Assembly: GCA_012799155.1 (NCBI GenBank)
Contig: JAAZLV010000014.1
Span: forward strand, 1-6,688
Length of the DNA: 6,688 bases
Direction of reading: 5' to 3'
Source: Bacteroidales bacterium
GTDB taxonomy: Bacteria; Bacteroidota; Bacteroidia; Bacteroidales; Dysgonomonadaceae
Numbering within the stretch: position 1 is the stretch's first letter; each line of letters opens with the position of its first letter. The notes beneath the pieces were generated by a model. The model was not told the DNA's origin, did not search any database, and saw nothing but the letters and a program-made list of their open reading frames with translations. The position numbers were made by a program, and so were the translations under genes. This document shows positions 1 to 5,938 of the stretch, piece after piece.

Positions 1-36
1 AAAAAAAACCTCTCACAAATGTGAGAGGTTTTTTTT
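1..36. terminator. Bidirectional Rho-independent terminator after the single-domain VOC gene
   Basis: The arms CCTCTCAC (9-16) and GTGAGAGG (21-28) pair perfectly around the four-base loop AAAT. Eight A's (1-8) precede them and eight T's (29-36) follow, so the full inverted repeat is 16 bp. Read on the minus strand it lies 12 bases past the VOC stop codon and ends in a run of U's. It is equally good on the plus strand, which suggests a convergent gene just outside the window. Confidence 0.92.
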
Positions 37-47
37 CTGTTCCAGCC

Positions 48-476
48 TTACACCGATACGGTGTTATAGTTGATCATCCAGAGAATGCCGAAGCGGTCAC
101 GGAAGCTGCCGAAATAATCACCCCAGAACATGTCTTCCATTGGCATCTCAATCTCACCTCCTTCCGATAGGGCATTGAAGATCCTGTCGGCCTCCGCCCT
201 GCTCTCGGGGAAGATACTGACATAGATACTGCTGCCGGCACTGTAACCAGCATCCATCTCGGAAGTCACATCAGAACCCATCAACAACTCATCTCCGATG
301 GGAAGCGCCACATGCATTACCCGCTCACTGTCCTTCTCTGAGATCTCCATTCCTTCGATATCTTTCATCTTCATGATACCGCCCTTGAACTCACCGCCAA
401 AGACCGATTTGTAAAAATTGAACGCTTCTTCACAGGTACCGTTAAAATTGAGGTAGGGATTTAGTTTAGTCTTCAT
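48..476 (-). CDS. Single-domain VOC (PhnB-like glyoxalase/bleomycin-resistance fold) protein
   Basis: This encodes a 142-residue protein of the PhnB-like branch of the vicinal oxygen chelate superfamily. The N-terminus has the family pattern LNPYLNFNGTCEEAFNFYKS (5-24) followed by VFGGEF. The middle carries VMHVALPIGDELLMGSD (53-69), whose His55 sits where many VOC proteins have their first metal ligand. The C-terminus has the diagnostic WGDYFGSFRDRFGILWMINY (118-137). The length matches a one-domain member. The start at 476 was chosen because the family begins with MKxKLNPYL; the frame stays open upstream to 716 but there it overlaps the next gene and has no family similarity. No Shine-Dalgarno is visible. 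The gene lies 89 bases after the two-domain VOC gene and probably shares its transcript. The substrate is unknown: members include proteins with no proven enzyme activity, and despite the name PhnB a role in phosphonate use is not implied. Confidence 0.9.
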   Translation of the reverse strand: MKTKLNPYLNFNGTCEEAFNFYKSVFGGEFKGGIMKMKDIEGMEISEKDSERVMHVALPIGDELLMGSDVTSEMDAGYSAGSSIYVSIFPESRAEADRIFNALSEGGEIEMPMEDMFWGDYFGSFRDRFGILWMINYNTVSV

Positions 477-565
477 TTGTAATTTATTTAATAGTTCCAA
501 AGAATAAAAAAGAAACATAATTGATATAATAAAAATATTCGCTGCGGTTATAGGATCACTGCCAG

Positions 566-1405
566 CTATTCGGCAGCCTCCTGCAGTTTCCGGATATCCA
601 GCTTCTTCATGGTCATCATCACTTCCATCACCCTGGGTGAACGGGGTAACAACTCCTTCATTACCGTTGGTGTGATCTGCCAACTCACTCCATACTTGTC
701 GCGCAGCCAGCCACACATGCTCTCCTCTCCACCATCGGAGGTGAGTCGTTTCCAGTAGTGATCAATCTCCTCCTGGGTATGGCACTCCACCACCAGCGAC
801 ATCCCCTCGGTAAAGCCAAACGCATGTCTGTGGGAGCTATCCATGATCATGAGCAGATAATCCATGATTTTAAACTCGGCATGCTGCACGTTACCTTCAA
901 TCTCCCCTTCGTTGCCACTGTAGCGTAGGATACCTCTCTTTTCTGCAGCGGGAAAGAGTGAAGTGTAGAAGTTGATAGCCTCTTCAGCTTTACCGTTGTT
1001 GTTACCCGAAAACATCAGGGTGGGAACCAACCGTTGTAGGATATCTTTATCCTCTCCGCTGTAGAGTTGCCAGGATACACCGAAACGGTCTTCAATCCAG
1101 CCATATCTCTTGCTGAAGGGATAGCTGTCAAGTGGCATCAGCTCTTTACCACCCTCAATCAACTGCATATAGAGAGACTCCACAACCTCCTCACGTGAGG
1201 TGAGATACATCAGTGAGATAGAGGGATTGGGACGGAACATGTCTCCGCCATTCAACAGCATGATGCGTTGTCCCTCCATAGAAAGCACAACCACCCATGG
1301 GTTCTGATCCACAATCACGGTCTCCGGAAAAATGGAACAATAAATGTCAGCCATCTCACGCGCATTGTTGTTGCACCAGACAGTGGGATAGATTAAATTT
1401 TTCAT
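566..1405 (-). CDS. Tandem two-domain PhnB-like VOC protein
   Basis: This 279-residue protein has two PhnB-like (3-dmu-9_3-mt type) VOC domains in tandem. Domain 1 (about 1-118) has YPTVWCNNNAREMADIYCSI, then MLLNGGDMFRPNPSISL (49-65), and ends in GWIEDRFGVSWQL (102-114). Domain 2 (about 124-247) has LVPTLMFSGNNNGKAEEAIN, FYTSLFP, HAEFKIMDYLLMIMDSS (175-191), and ends in GWLRDKYGVSWQI (232-244). The domains belong to different sub-types: domain 2 has a His (175) at the usual first metal-ligand position, while domain 1 has a PWVVV stretch there. A charged, Met-rich helix (about 247-279) closes the protein. The start at 1405 gives MKNLIYPTVW; a second in-frame ATG at 1417 would add four residues. 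The gene sits downstream of a Crp/Fnr regulator and upstream of a one-domain relative, so the three encode three VOC domains and a candidate regulator. Catalytic activity and ligand cannot be read from the sequence. Confidence 0.9.
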   Translation of the reverse strand: MKNLIYPTVWCNNNAREMADIYCSIFPETVIVDQNPWVVVLSMEGQRIMLLNGGDMFRPNPSISLMYLTSREEVVESLYMQLIEGGKELMPLDSYPFSKRYGWIEDRFGVSWQLYSGEDKDILQRLVPTLMFSGNNNGKAEEAINFYTSLFPAAEKRGILRYSGNEGEIEGNVQHAEFKIMDYLLMIMDSSHRHAFGFTEGMSLVVECHTQEEIDHYWKRLTSDGGEESMCGWLRDKYGVSWQITPTVMKELLPRSPRVMEVMMTMKKLDIRKLQEAAE

Positions 1406-1467
1406 ACTAATTTGCAATTAAACATCATTCACAAACTTATTTAACTAATTAGAATCGTTCTATATTG

Positions 1468-1475
1468 CAAATATA
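1468..1475 (-). promoter_or_regulatory. Candidate Bacteroidota -7 box for the two-domain VOC gene
   Basis: Read on the minus strand the bases are TATATTTG, an exact match to the Bacteroidota -7 consensus TAnnTTTG, 62 bases before the ATG at 1405. The matching -33 element is poor: the best is TTTC (1492-1495) at a 16-base spacing. A second exact match, TAAGTTTG (1432-1439), lies nearer the start but has no -33 partner at the usual distance. The 161-base gap is strongly A/T-rich, which fits a promoter region. Confidence 0.45.
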
Positions 1476-1528
1476 TGGCACTGATTCACAAGAAACACTT
1501 ATCATATGTCAAGAAAATCATTCTGTTG

Positions 1529-1558
1529 AAAAAAAAAGCGCAAACCTGCCAAATGACA
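1529..1558 (-). terminator. Weak terminator-like sequence after the Crp/Fnr gene
   Basis: On the minus strand, eight bases past the Crp/Fnr stop codon, a four-pair stem (1547-1550 with 1555-1558, one G-U pair, loop AUUU) is followed nine bases later by a run of nine U's (1529-1537). The U run is convincing and the stem is not. It may give partial termination, leaving some read-through into the VOC genes. Confidence 0.25.
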
Positions 1559-1566
1559 AGTCGATG

Positions 1567-2166
1567 CTAATTGGATGCGAGGTAACTCCCTTTCGACAGC
1601 TCTTTCCTGATGCGGCTCAATGAGGTATCGGTCACCCCAAGGTAGGAGGCAATTTGCTTTAATGGAGCCTGCCTTATCACTAGCGGTTTCTCCCTGATCA
1701 GCTTCAGATAGCGGCTTGTAGCATTCTCGGTTATCATTTCAACGGCTCGGTGCTTCGACTCAAAGAGCTGCTCCGACATCCAGGCCCTTCCCCATTCACT
1801 CATCGCCTGCATGGATTGATAGTACTGCTCGAAACGCTCAAGTTCTATCTCCCAGCAGTTGCAATCGGTCAATGCCTGGATGTACCCATCGGAGGGTGTA
1901 CGTTTAAAGAGTGAGAGTACATCGATCACTACCTCAAAGTCAGAATAGAAGTTGGTGGTGATCTCATTGCCTTCGTAATTGAAGAGGAAAGAACGCATCA
2001 GTCCGTTTTCAAGGATGAGGAAACTGTTTGAAATCTCTCCCTTGCTTAAAAAGAGATCACCTTTATTGAACGTTATCTCCTTGTGTGCCTCGCTGATAGT
2101 CTGAAACTGCTCTTCCGTGAGCAGCGGGTGACGGTACACCCGTCTAAGTGTTTCTTCTTTGCGCAT
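1567..2166 (-). CDS. Crp/Fnr-family transcriptional regulator
   Basis: This encodes a 199-residue regulator with a cyclic-nucleotide-binding-type beta-barrel (about 12-115), a long dimer helix (about 116-150) and a C-terminal winged helix. ITFNKGDLFLSKGEISNSFL (31-50) and ILENGLMRSF (51-60) are typical of the barrel. The helix-turn-helix is APLKQIASYLGVTDTSLSRI (167-186). The phosphate-binding cassette of true cAMP receptors (an RSA-type motif) is not recognisable in the region 74-100, and there is no N-terminal cysteine cluster of the Fnr iron-sulfur type; only C102 and C104 are present. It is therefore probably neither cAMP- nor oxygen-cluster-responsive, and its signal is unknown. Many such small Crp/Fnr proteins occur in Bacteroidota. 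The start at 2166 gives MRKEETLRRV and a normal length; an in-frame ATG at 2205 would add 13 residues not expected for the family. The stop lies 161 bases before the two-domain VOC gene, a plausible target. Confidence 0.9.
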   Translation of the reverse strand: MRKEETLRRVYRHPLLTEEQFQTISEAHKEITFNKGDLFLSKGEISNSFLILENGLMRSFLFNYEGNEITTNFYSDFEVVIDVLSLFKRTPSDGYIQALTDCNCWEIELERFEQYYQSMQAMSEWGRAWMSEQLFESKHRAVEMITENATSRYLKLIREKPLVIRQAPLKQIASYLGVTDTSLSRIRKELSKGSYLASN

Positions 2167-2216
2167 ATGAATGATGAAAATTGTACAACTTTTTAAACCA
2201 ACCAACTTTAGGGCAC

Positions 2217-3125
2217 CTACAAAGATGCCCGGATAGCTTCTGAAGAATGCCCGTAGCGAAATCGGAAACCACTTTCCAATATTTTTTGTGCCGAAATACT
2301 ACTGCCTCCCAGCACCAGGATGGCCGCTTCCCCCATTACCAGTCGCAGCATCATAGCCGGTACTGCCGGAACGAAGAAGGGACGATGCATCTCTTTTGCC
2401 AGGGTGCGCATGAATTGCGCATTGGTGATTTGTTCAGGGGCCACGGCGTTGTAGATACCTTCCATAGCCGAATCTTCAACAGCACGAATATAAAGGCGAC
2501 AGAGGTCCTCCAGATGAATCCAACTGAGATACTGTCTGCCGCTCCCCAAGGGTGCTCCCACTCCCAGGCGCGTGGGCAACAGCATCTTTCTGAAAGCATC
2601 ACTCCCCCCATCCACCACAAAGCCGGTCCGCAATGCCACGGTGCGCACCCCCGGAAGGGTGTTGAACCGGAAGGCGGCCTCTTCCCATTGCCGGCAGGTG
2701 TCGCTCAGGAAATCCTGTTCGCCTGGTTGATCCTCCTCGGTAAAAACCTTGTCTGAAATTGCTGAACCATAATAGCCGATGGCAGAGGCAGAGATAAACG
2801 ACTCGATCTGGTGGCCGCTCCCCTTCAAACTATCGAACAGCAAACCGGCTGTATCAACACGGCTCGCTACAATCTCCTTTTTACGGGCTTCACTCCAGCG
2901 CCCCTCACCCAGATTCGCTCCAGCCAGGTGGATAATCACATCAGCCTGCTCCAGCGCCTCACTGTCGATTGTCCGGTTCCGGTAATCCCAGCTATAACGG
3001 GGCGGTTCCTCCGTGAGATCACGATCACGGCTGAGCCAGAGCACCCTGTAACCACGCTCTCTGAGCATCTCTGTCAGCCGACGCCCAACCAGTCCCGAGC
3101 CCCCTGTCACCAGAATTGTTTTCAT
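2217..3125 (-). CDS. TIGR01777-family NAD(P)-dependent epimerase-like protein (YfcH type)
   Basis: This 302-residue protein belongs to the extended short-chain dehydrogenase superfamily, TIGR01777 branch, which includes E. coli YfcH. The N-terminal nucleotide-binding motif is TGGSGLVG (7-14, GxxGxxG). HLAGANLGEGRWSEARKKEI (66-85) is the branch signature. SASAIGYYG (112-120) supplies the active-site-like Ser and Tyr. LRTGFVVDGG (166-175) and QYLSWIHLEDL (198-208) follow. The tail after about 245 (FFVPAVPAMMLRLVMGEAAI) matches the C-terminal DUF1731 domain, ending GFRFRYGHSSEAIRASL. Length and start (MKTILVTGG) are normal; the frame is open upstream to 3338 but that part runs through a terminator hairpin and resembles nothing. 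A candidate promoter lies immediately upstream. The Crp/Fnr gene begins 50 bases past its stop, with only a five-pair hairpin (2211-2230) between, so the two may be co-transcribed. The physiological substrate of the family is not known to me. Confidence 0.93.
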   Translation of the reverse strand: MKTILVTGGSGLVGRRLTEMLRERGYRVLWLSRDRDLTEEPPRYSWDYRNRTIDSEALEQADVIIHLAGANLGEGRWSEARKKEIVASRVDTAGLLFDSLKGSGHQIESFISASAIGYYGSAISDKVFTEEDQPGEQDFLSDTCRQWEEAAFRFNTLPGVRTVALRTGFVVDGGSDAFRKMLLPTRLGVGAPLGSGRQYLSWIHLEDLCRLYIRAVEDSAMEGIYNAVAPEQITNAQFMRTLAKEMHRPFFVPAVPAMMLRLVMGEAAILVLGGSSISAQKILESGFRFRYGHSSEAIRASL

Positions 3126-3142
3126 TTTGATGCTTCGATTTG

Positions 3143-3174
3143 AAAATCTATGTTCCGTTCCTGCCAGCAACAAC
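3143..3174 (-). promoter_or_regulatory. Candidate promoter of the epimerase-like gene
   Basis: On the minus strand, GTTG (3171-3174) is followed after 20 bases by TAGATTTT (3143-3150), one base off the Bacteroidota -7 consensus TAnnTTTG. The spacing fits the known -33/-7 arrangement. A start about six bases further on would leave a leader of roughly a dozen bases before the ATG at 3125. It lies just past the terminator of the previous unit, where a new promoter is expected. Confidence 0.35.
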
Positions 3175-3188
3175 CGACAGGAATAAAA

Positions 3189-3224
3189 CGCAACGCGGTG
3201 CGAAAATGTTTTCGCACCGCGTTG
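3189..3224 (-). terminator. Rho-independent terminator of the fur-purA-peptidase unit
   Basis: The arms CAACGCGGTGCGAAAA (3191-3206) and TTTTCGCACCGCGTTG (3209-3224) are perfectly complementary over 16 bp with only TG between them. In practice the inner A/T pairs probably open into a larger loop. On the minus strand the stem begins 24 bases after the metallopeptidase stop codon and is followed by CGTTTTATTCC, a short U-rich stretch. No T run follows it on the plus strand, so it is oriented for the minus strand. Confidence 0.75.
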
Positions 3225-3247
3225 TAAAGGATATAGGCAAAACCTCT

Positions 3248-3928
3248 TTATCTTCTGTTGCCGCTGGCAATCATAATGTAGTAGAGTAGCGTGGCCAGTG
3301 AGCTGAGGGCAGCCACCACATAGGTATAACCAGCCCATCGAAGTGCATCCACTGCCTGGTCATGGTTGCTCCTGTCGGTGATACCGGCGCTCCTGAGCCA
3401 TACCAACGCACGGTTGGTTGCATTCTTTTCCACTGGGAGGGTGACAAAGCTGAAGAGCGTGGTGAGGGCAAACATGCCGATACCTATCCAGATCAGCATA
3501 GGGAAGGTCTGGATCATGATGATACCGCCCAGAATCACCCACATCACCCACTTGGAGGTGGAAGAGACAACGGGGACCAGTGCCGACCGCATCTTCAGAG
3601 GTGCATACCCCTTGGCATGTTGGAGGGCATGTCCCGTTTCGTGGGCAGCGACTGCGGCAGCCGCCACACTGTAGGAGCCATAAACCGGCTCGCTCAGATT
3701 GATGGTCTTGTTGAGCGGATTGTAGTGGTCGGTGAGCCGTCCTCTCACGGAGATCACTTGCACATCGAAGATGCCGTTGTCGTGCAGCATCTTCTCAGCC
3801 ACCTCACGACCGGTCATCCCGTTCCTAAGGGGTATCTTTGAATACTTCTTGAAGCGGCTCTGGAGGGAAGCCTGAACGGCCCATCCGGCAATCGCTATGG
3901 CGATGAACAAAATCCAAATTGGTGACAT
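3248..3928 (-). CDS. Membrane-anchored zinc metallopeptidase, YugP type (Peptidase_Zn_2)
   Basis: This encodes a 226-residue integral membrane protein of the Bacillus YugP family. A hydrophobic N-terminal segment (about 3-21) is followed by a soluble stretch with the family features FKKYSKIPLRNGMTGREVAE (26-45) and TDHYNPLNKTINLSEPVYGS (66-85). The zincin motif AAHETGHALQHA (94-105) supplies HExxH ligands His96 and His100 and the catalytic Glu97. LPVEKNATNRA (164-174) follows two further membrane segments (about 127-140 and 143-163); its Glu167 is the likely third zinc ligand, by family analogy. A last membrane segment is at about 203-222. Full length is normal for the family and the start at 3928 places the first membrane helix at the N-terminus. 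The gene begins 67 bases after purA and ends before a strong terminator, so it is the last gene of the fur-purA unit. Substrates are unknown; a role in membrane-protein turnover is an inference. Confidence 0.93.
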   Translation of the reverse strand: MSPIWILFIAIAIAGWAVQASLQSRFKKYSKIPLRNGMTGREVAEKMLHDNGIFDVQVISVRGRLTDHYNPLNKTINLSEPVYGSYSVAAAAVAAHETGHALQHAKGYAPLKMRSALVPVVSSTSKWVMWVILGGIIMIQTFPMLIWIGIGMFALTTLFSFVTLPVEKNATNRALVWLRSAGITDRSNHDQAVDALRWAGYTYVVAALSSLATLLYYIMIASGNRR

Positions 3929-3995
3929 ATTATTTCTATTTTTCTAACTAAACAGTTGTTGTAATCAATTGTTCAACTGCCAAAAGTGTGCCGTT

Positions 3996-5258
3996 TTACT
4001 GGCGGATGATGGTCTGTGCCCTGTCGGGACCTACCGATACGATGGCAATGGGCACTCCCAGCTCCTCTTCGAGGAAGGTGAGGTAGTTGTTGAACTCCTC
4101 CGGGAACTCATCTTCAGACTGCATTTTTGTCATGTCGGTTTTCCATCCCGGCAGTTCCACCCACACCGGTTCTATTCCTTCGGTGATGTCGAATGGGAGC
4201 TCTTCAGTTTCCTTTCCGTTGATGCGGTATGCCACGCATGTCTTGATGGTTTCAAAGCTGTCCAGCACGTCACTCTTCATCATCACCAGCTTGGTCACAC
4301 CGTTGAGCATCACGGTGTAGCGGAGCGCAACCAGGTCAATCCAGCCACAGCGGCGGGGACGACCGGTCACTGAGCCATATTCACGGCCATTGTCGCGAAG
4401 TAACTGTCCATACTCGTCAAACAGCTCCGTGGGAAAGGGACCGCTTCCTACTCGCGTACAATAGGCCTTGAAGATGCCATACACATCACCAATGGTGCGG
4501 GGGGCAATTCCTAGTCCCGTACAGGCACCTGCACAGACAGTACTGGAGGAGGTGACAAAGGGATATGATCCGAAATCGATGTCGAGCATGGAGCCCTGTG
4601 CACCCTCGGCAAGCACCCTCGAACCGTTCTGCAGTTCGCGATTGATAAAGTGTTCACTTTCGATGACCTGAAAACTCTTCAACTTCTCCACCCCTTCGAA
4701 CCAGGGTTTTTCGAGTGCCTCCAGATCATATTCAAAATCATACTGATCAAGCATTTCCTTGTGACGTGCCACAGCCTGGCTGTATTTCTCCTCGAAGTTG
4801 TGGAAGAGATCACCCACCCGGAGTCCGTGACGACTGATCTTGTCGGTGTAGGCAGGTCCGATGCCACGTCCGGTGGTTCCAATCTTGGCATTGCCCATAG
4901 CCTTCTCCGATGCGGCATCGAGCAGCCGGTGAGTGGGCAATATCAGATGTGCCTTCTTGGAAATGTATAGCCTGTCTGTCAGGGTGTGTCCTGTCTCTTC
5001 GAGGGCCTCGATCTCCTGACGGAAGAGCGCCGGGTCTATTACCACACCGTTGCCAATGATATTGACTTTTCCCTCCTGAAAAATGCCGGAGGGTATTGAT
5101 TTCAAGATATATTTCTCACCTTCAAACTCGAGCGTATGACCGGCATTGGGTCCACCCTGAAAACGTGCCACGATTTCATAATTTGGTGTGAGCACATCCA
5201 CTACTTTTCCTTTTCCTTCATCGCCCCACTGGAGGCCCAAGATTACATCAACTTTCAT
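3996..5258 (-). CDS. purA: Adenylosuccinate synthase (adenylosuccinate synthetase)
   Basis: PurA is cytoplasmic and joins IMP and aspartate to form adenylosuccinate using GTP, the first committed step from IMP to AMP. The 420-residue product is full length. The GTP-binding loop is GLQWGDEGKGK (8-18), with Asp13 in the catalytic-base position, and His41 lies in GGPNAGHTL (35-43), both numbered as in the E. coli enzyme. KIGTTGRGIGPAYTDK (125-140) and EGAQGSMLDIDFGSYP (218-233) form the IMP site, with VGSGPFPTE (270-278) and VTGRPRRCGWIDL (297-309) covering the substrate-loop region. The guanine-recognition KxD is within MMKSDVLD (326-333), and GPDR is at 410-413. The start MKVDVILGLQ is the family start; an in-frame ATG at 5303 would add 15 unrelated residues. 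The gene follows the Fur-family gene by 69 bases with only weak hairpins between, and precedes the metallopeptidase by 67. I see no purine riboswitch upstream. Confidence 0.98.
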   Translation of the reverse strand: MKVDVILGLQWGDEGKGKVVDVLTPNYEIVARFQGGPNAGHTLEFEGEKYILKSIPSGIFQEGKVNIIGNGVVIDPALFRQEIEALEETGHTLTDRLYISKKAHLILPTHRLLDAASEKAMGNAKIGTTGRGIGPAYTDKISRHGLRVGDLFHNFEEKYSQAVARHKEMLDQYDFEYDLEALEKPWFEGVEKLKSFQVIESEHFINRELQNGSRVLAEGAQGSMLDIDFGSYPFVTSSSTVCAGACTGLGIAPRTIGDVYGIFKAYCTRVGSGPFPTELFDEYGQLLRDNGREYGSVTGRPRRCGWIDLVALRYTVMLNGVTKLVMMKSDVLDSFETIKTCVAYRINGKETEELPFDITEGIEPVWVELPGWKTDMTKMQSEDEFPEEFNNYLTFLEEELGVPIAIVSVGPDRAQTIIRQ

Positions 5259-5327
5259 TTTTTGCGTGTTGTTAATCGGATGAATGGGATTTGGTTCACC
5301 CATCCCTGTTTGATAAGCACCTATCGC

Positions 5328-5834
5328 TTACTTGTTTTTTTTCTTCTCCTTGCTATCGCGTTCAAGTTTTCGCAGTTCCATCTTCTTGGCATGGCTGCAT
5401 TTGCTGCAGGTACCATAAATATACATACTGTAATAACTGACGCTGAATTTCTTGATTTTTTTCAGTTGCGCCTGTGTCAGCAGGTCGCTGTTTCTCGTCT
5501 CCCACACCTGTCCACAGCTGGTGCAGATCAGATGGTCATGATTTTCGTTGCCGTAGGCCCGCTCATACTTAGACATGTTGCCGCCAAACTGATGCTTCAC
5601 CACCAGTCCACAGTCCAGTAACAATTCTATCGTATTGTATAGGGTGGCGCGACTAACCCTGAAGTTCACGTCAATCATCGACTTGTAGAGGGAATCCATG
5701 TCGAAATGTCCCTTTGTCGTGTAGATATGGTCCAGGATAGCAAACCGTTCGGGTGTCTTTCGGTGTTTATGCAGAGTGAGGTACTCCATAAACTCATCCT
5801 TCACCTGTTTTCTTAATTTCTGACTGGCCTCCAT
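5328..5834 (-). CDS. Fur-family metal-dependent transcriptional repressor
   Basis: This 168-residue regulator has the Fur fold: an N-terminal winged helix with TPERFAILDHIY (27-38) and recognition helix RVSRATLYNTIELLLDCGLV (59-78), then a C-terminal dimerisation and metal domain. Structural zinc cysteines are present as CTSC (104-107) and CSKC (143-146). By eye alignment with E. coli Fur, one metal site is intact (His43, Glu91, His99, His101). The other is reduced: only Asp100 remains, with Asn98, Leu119 and Tyr135 where His, Glu and His would be. This prevents a firm choice between Fur, Zur and PerR. A Lys-rich tail (about 149-168) extends beyond the last cysteine pair, making it slightly longer than typical. 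It begins the probable fur-purA-peptidase unit and may control it, and it may autoregulate through the palindrome just upstream. The start at 5834 is the natural one for the family; no Shine-Dalgarno is present. Confidence 0.93.
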   Translation of the reverse strand: MEASQKLRKQVKDEFMEYLTLHKHRKTPERFAILDHIYTTKGHFDMDSLYKSMIDVNFRVSRATLYNTIELLLDCGLVVKHQFGGNMSKYERAYGNENHDHLICTSCGQVWETRNSDLLTQAQLKKIKKFSVSYYSMYIYGTCSKCSHAKKMELRKLERDSKEKKKNK

Positions 5835-5839
5835 TGCTA

Positions 5840-5847
5840 CAAAATTA
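5840..5847 (-). promoter_or_regulatory. Candidate -7 box immediately before the Fur-family gene
   Basis: On the minus strand the bases are TAATTTTG, an exact TAnnTTTG match, but they end only five bases before the ATG at 5834. Used as a promoter this would give an mRNA starting almost at the start codon. No good -33 TTTG is present; TTAG occurs at a 20-base spacing. The box overlaps an imperfect palindrome, AAATT-5-AATTT (5842-5856), a possible operator. A chance match in A/T-rich DNA is quite possible. Confidence 0.3.
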
Positions 5848-5903
5848 TTCCAATTTATTGATTTATCCTAATGTTCTCTTTTGATTTTTCCCCTCAAAGT
5901 GAG

Positions 5904-5938
5904 AAACAGATTTCAGTTTATCATCCTGAAACCTATTT
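5904..5938 (-). terminator. Hairpin overlapping the end of the glycosyl hydrolase gene
   Basis: The arms 5904-5916 and 5926-5938 pair over 13 bp, with two G-U pairs in the RNA, around a nine-base loop. The stop codon (5933-5935) lies inside the stem. On the minus strand only a short U-rich stretch follows (UUUCUC), so it is a modest terminator or an mRNA 3'-end stabiliser. It separates the hydrolase gene from the fur-purA unit. Confidence 0.4.

Noticed and set aside
559..576. CTGCC/GGCAG hairpin over the stop codon of the two-domain VOC gene
   Set aside because: The stem is short and no U run follows directly, so it is unlikely to stop transcription before the last VOC gene.
477..716. Upstream extension of the single-domain VOC gene
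   Set aside because: The frame stays open to 716, but the extra residues overlap the end of the two-domain VOC gene in another frame and resemble no protein; the family N-terminus is at 476.
2211..2230. GGGCA/TGCCC hairpin around the epimerase stop codon
   Set aside because: It has only five pairs, a ten-base loop and no U run, so it is not called a terminator.
2247..2756. Long open frame on the plus strand opposite the epimerase-like gene
   Set aside because: It is fully antisense to a gene with clear family motifs and its translation shows no recognisable domain. Long plus-strand frames at 3362-3841 and 3969-4373 are rejected for the same reason.
3126..3338. Upstream extension of the epimerase-like gene
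   Set aside because: The extension would run through the 16-bp terminator palindrome and into the metallopeptidase gene; the nucleotide-binding motif sits correctly behind the start at 3125.
3996..5258. MMKSDVLD in PurA instead of the more usual TKLDVLD
   Set aside because: The key Lys and Asp of the guanine-recognition motif are kept, and I recall this form from Bacteroidota enzymes, so it looks lineage-typical and not functional loss.
5259..5327. Possible attenuator or riboswitch in front of purA
   Set aside because: Only short, imperfect stems (GGGAT/ATCCC, GATA/TATC) are visible, with no purine-riboswitch core and no U run.
5136..5621. Plus-strand open frame spanning the purA start and the Fur gene
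   Set aside because: It crosses two well-supported minus-strand genes and the gap between them, and its hydrophobic translation reflects the complementary codons.
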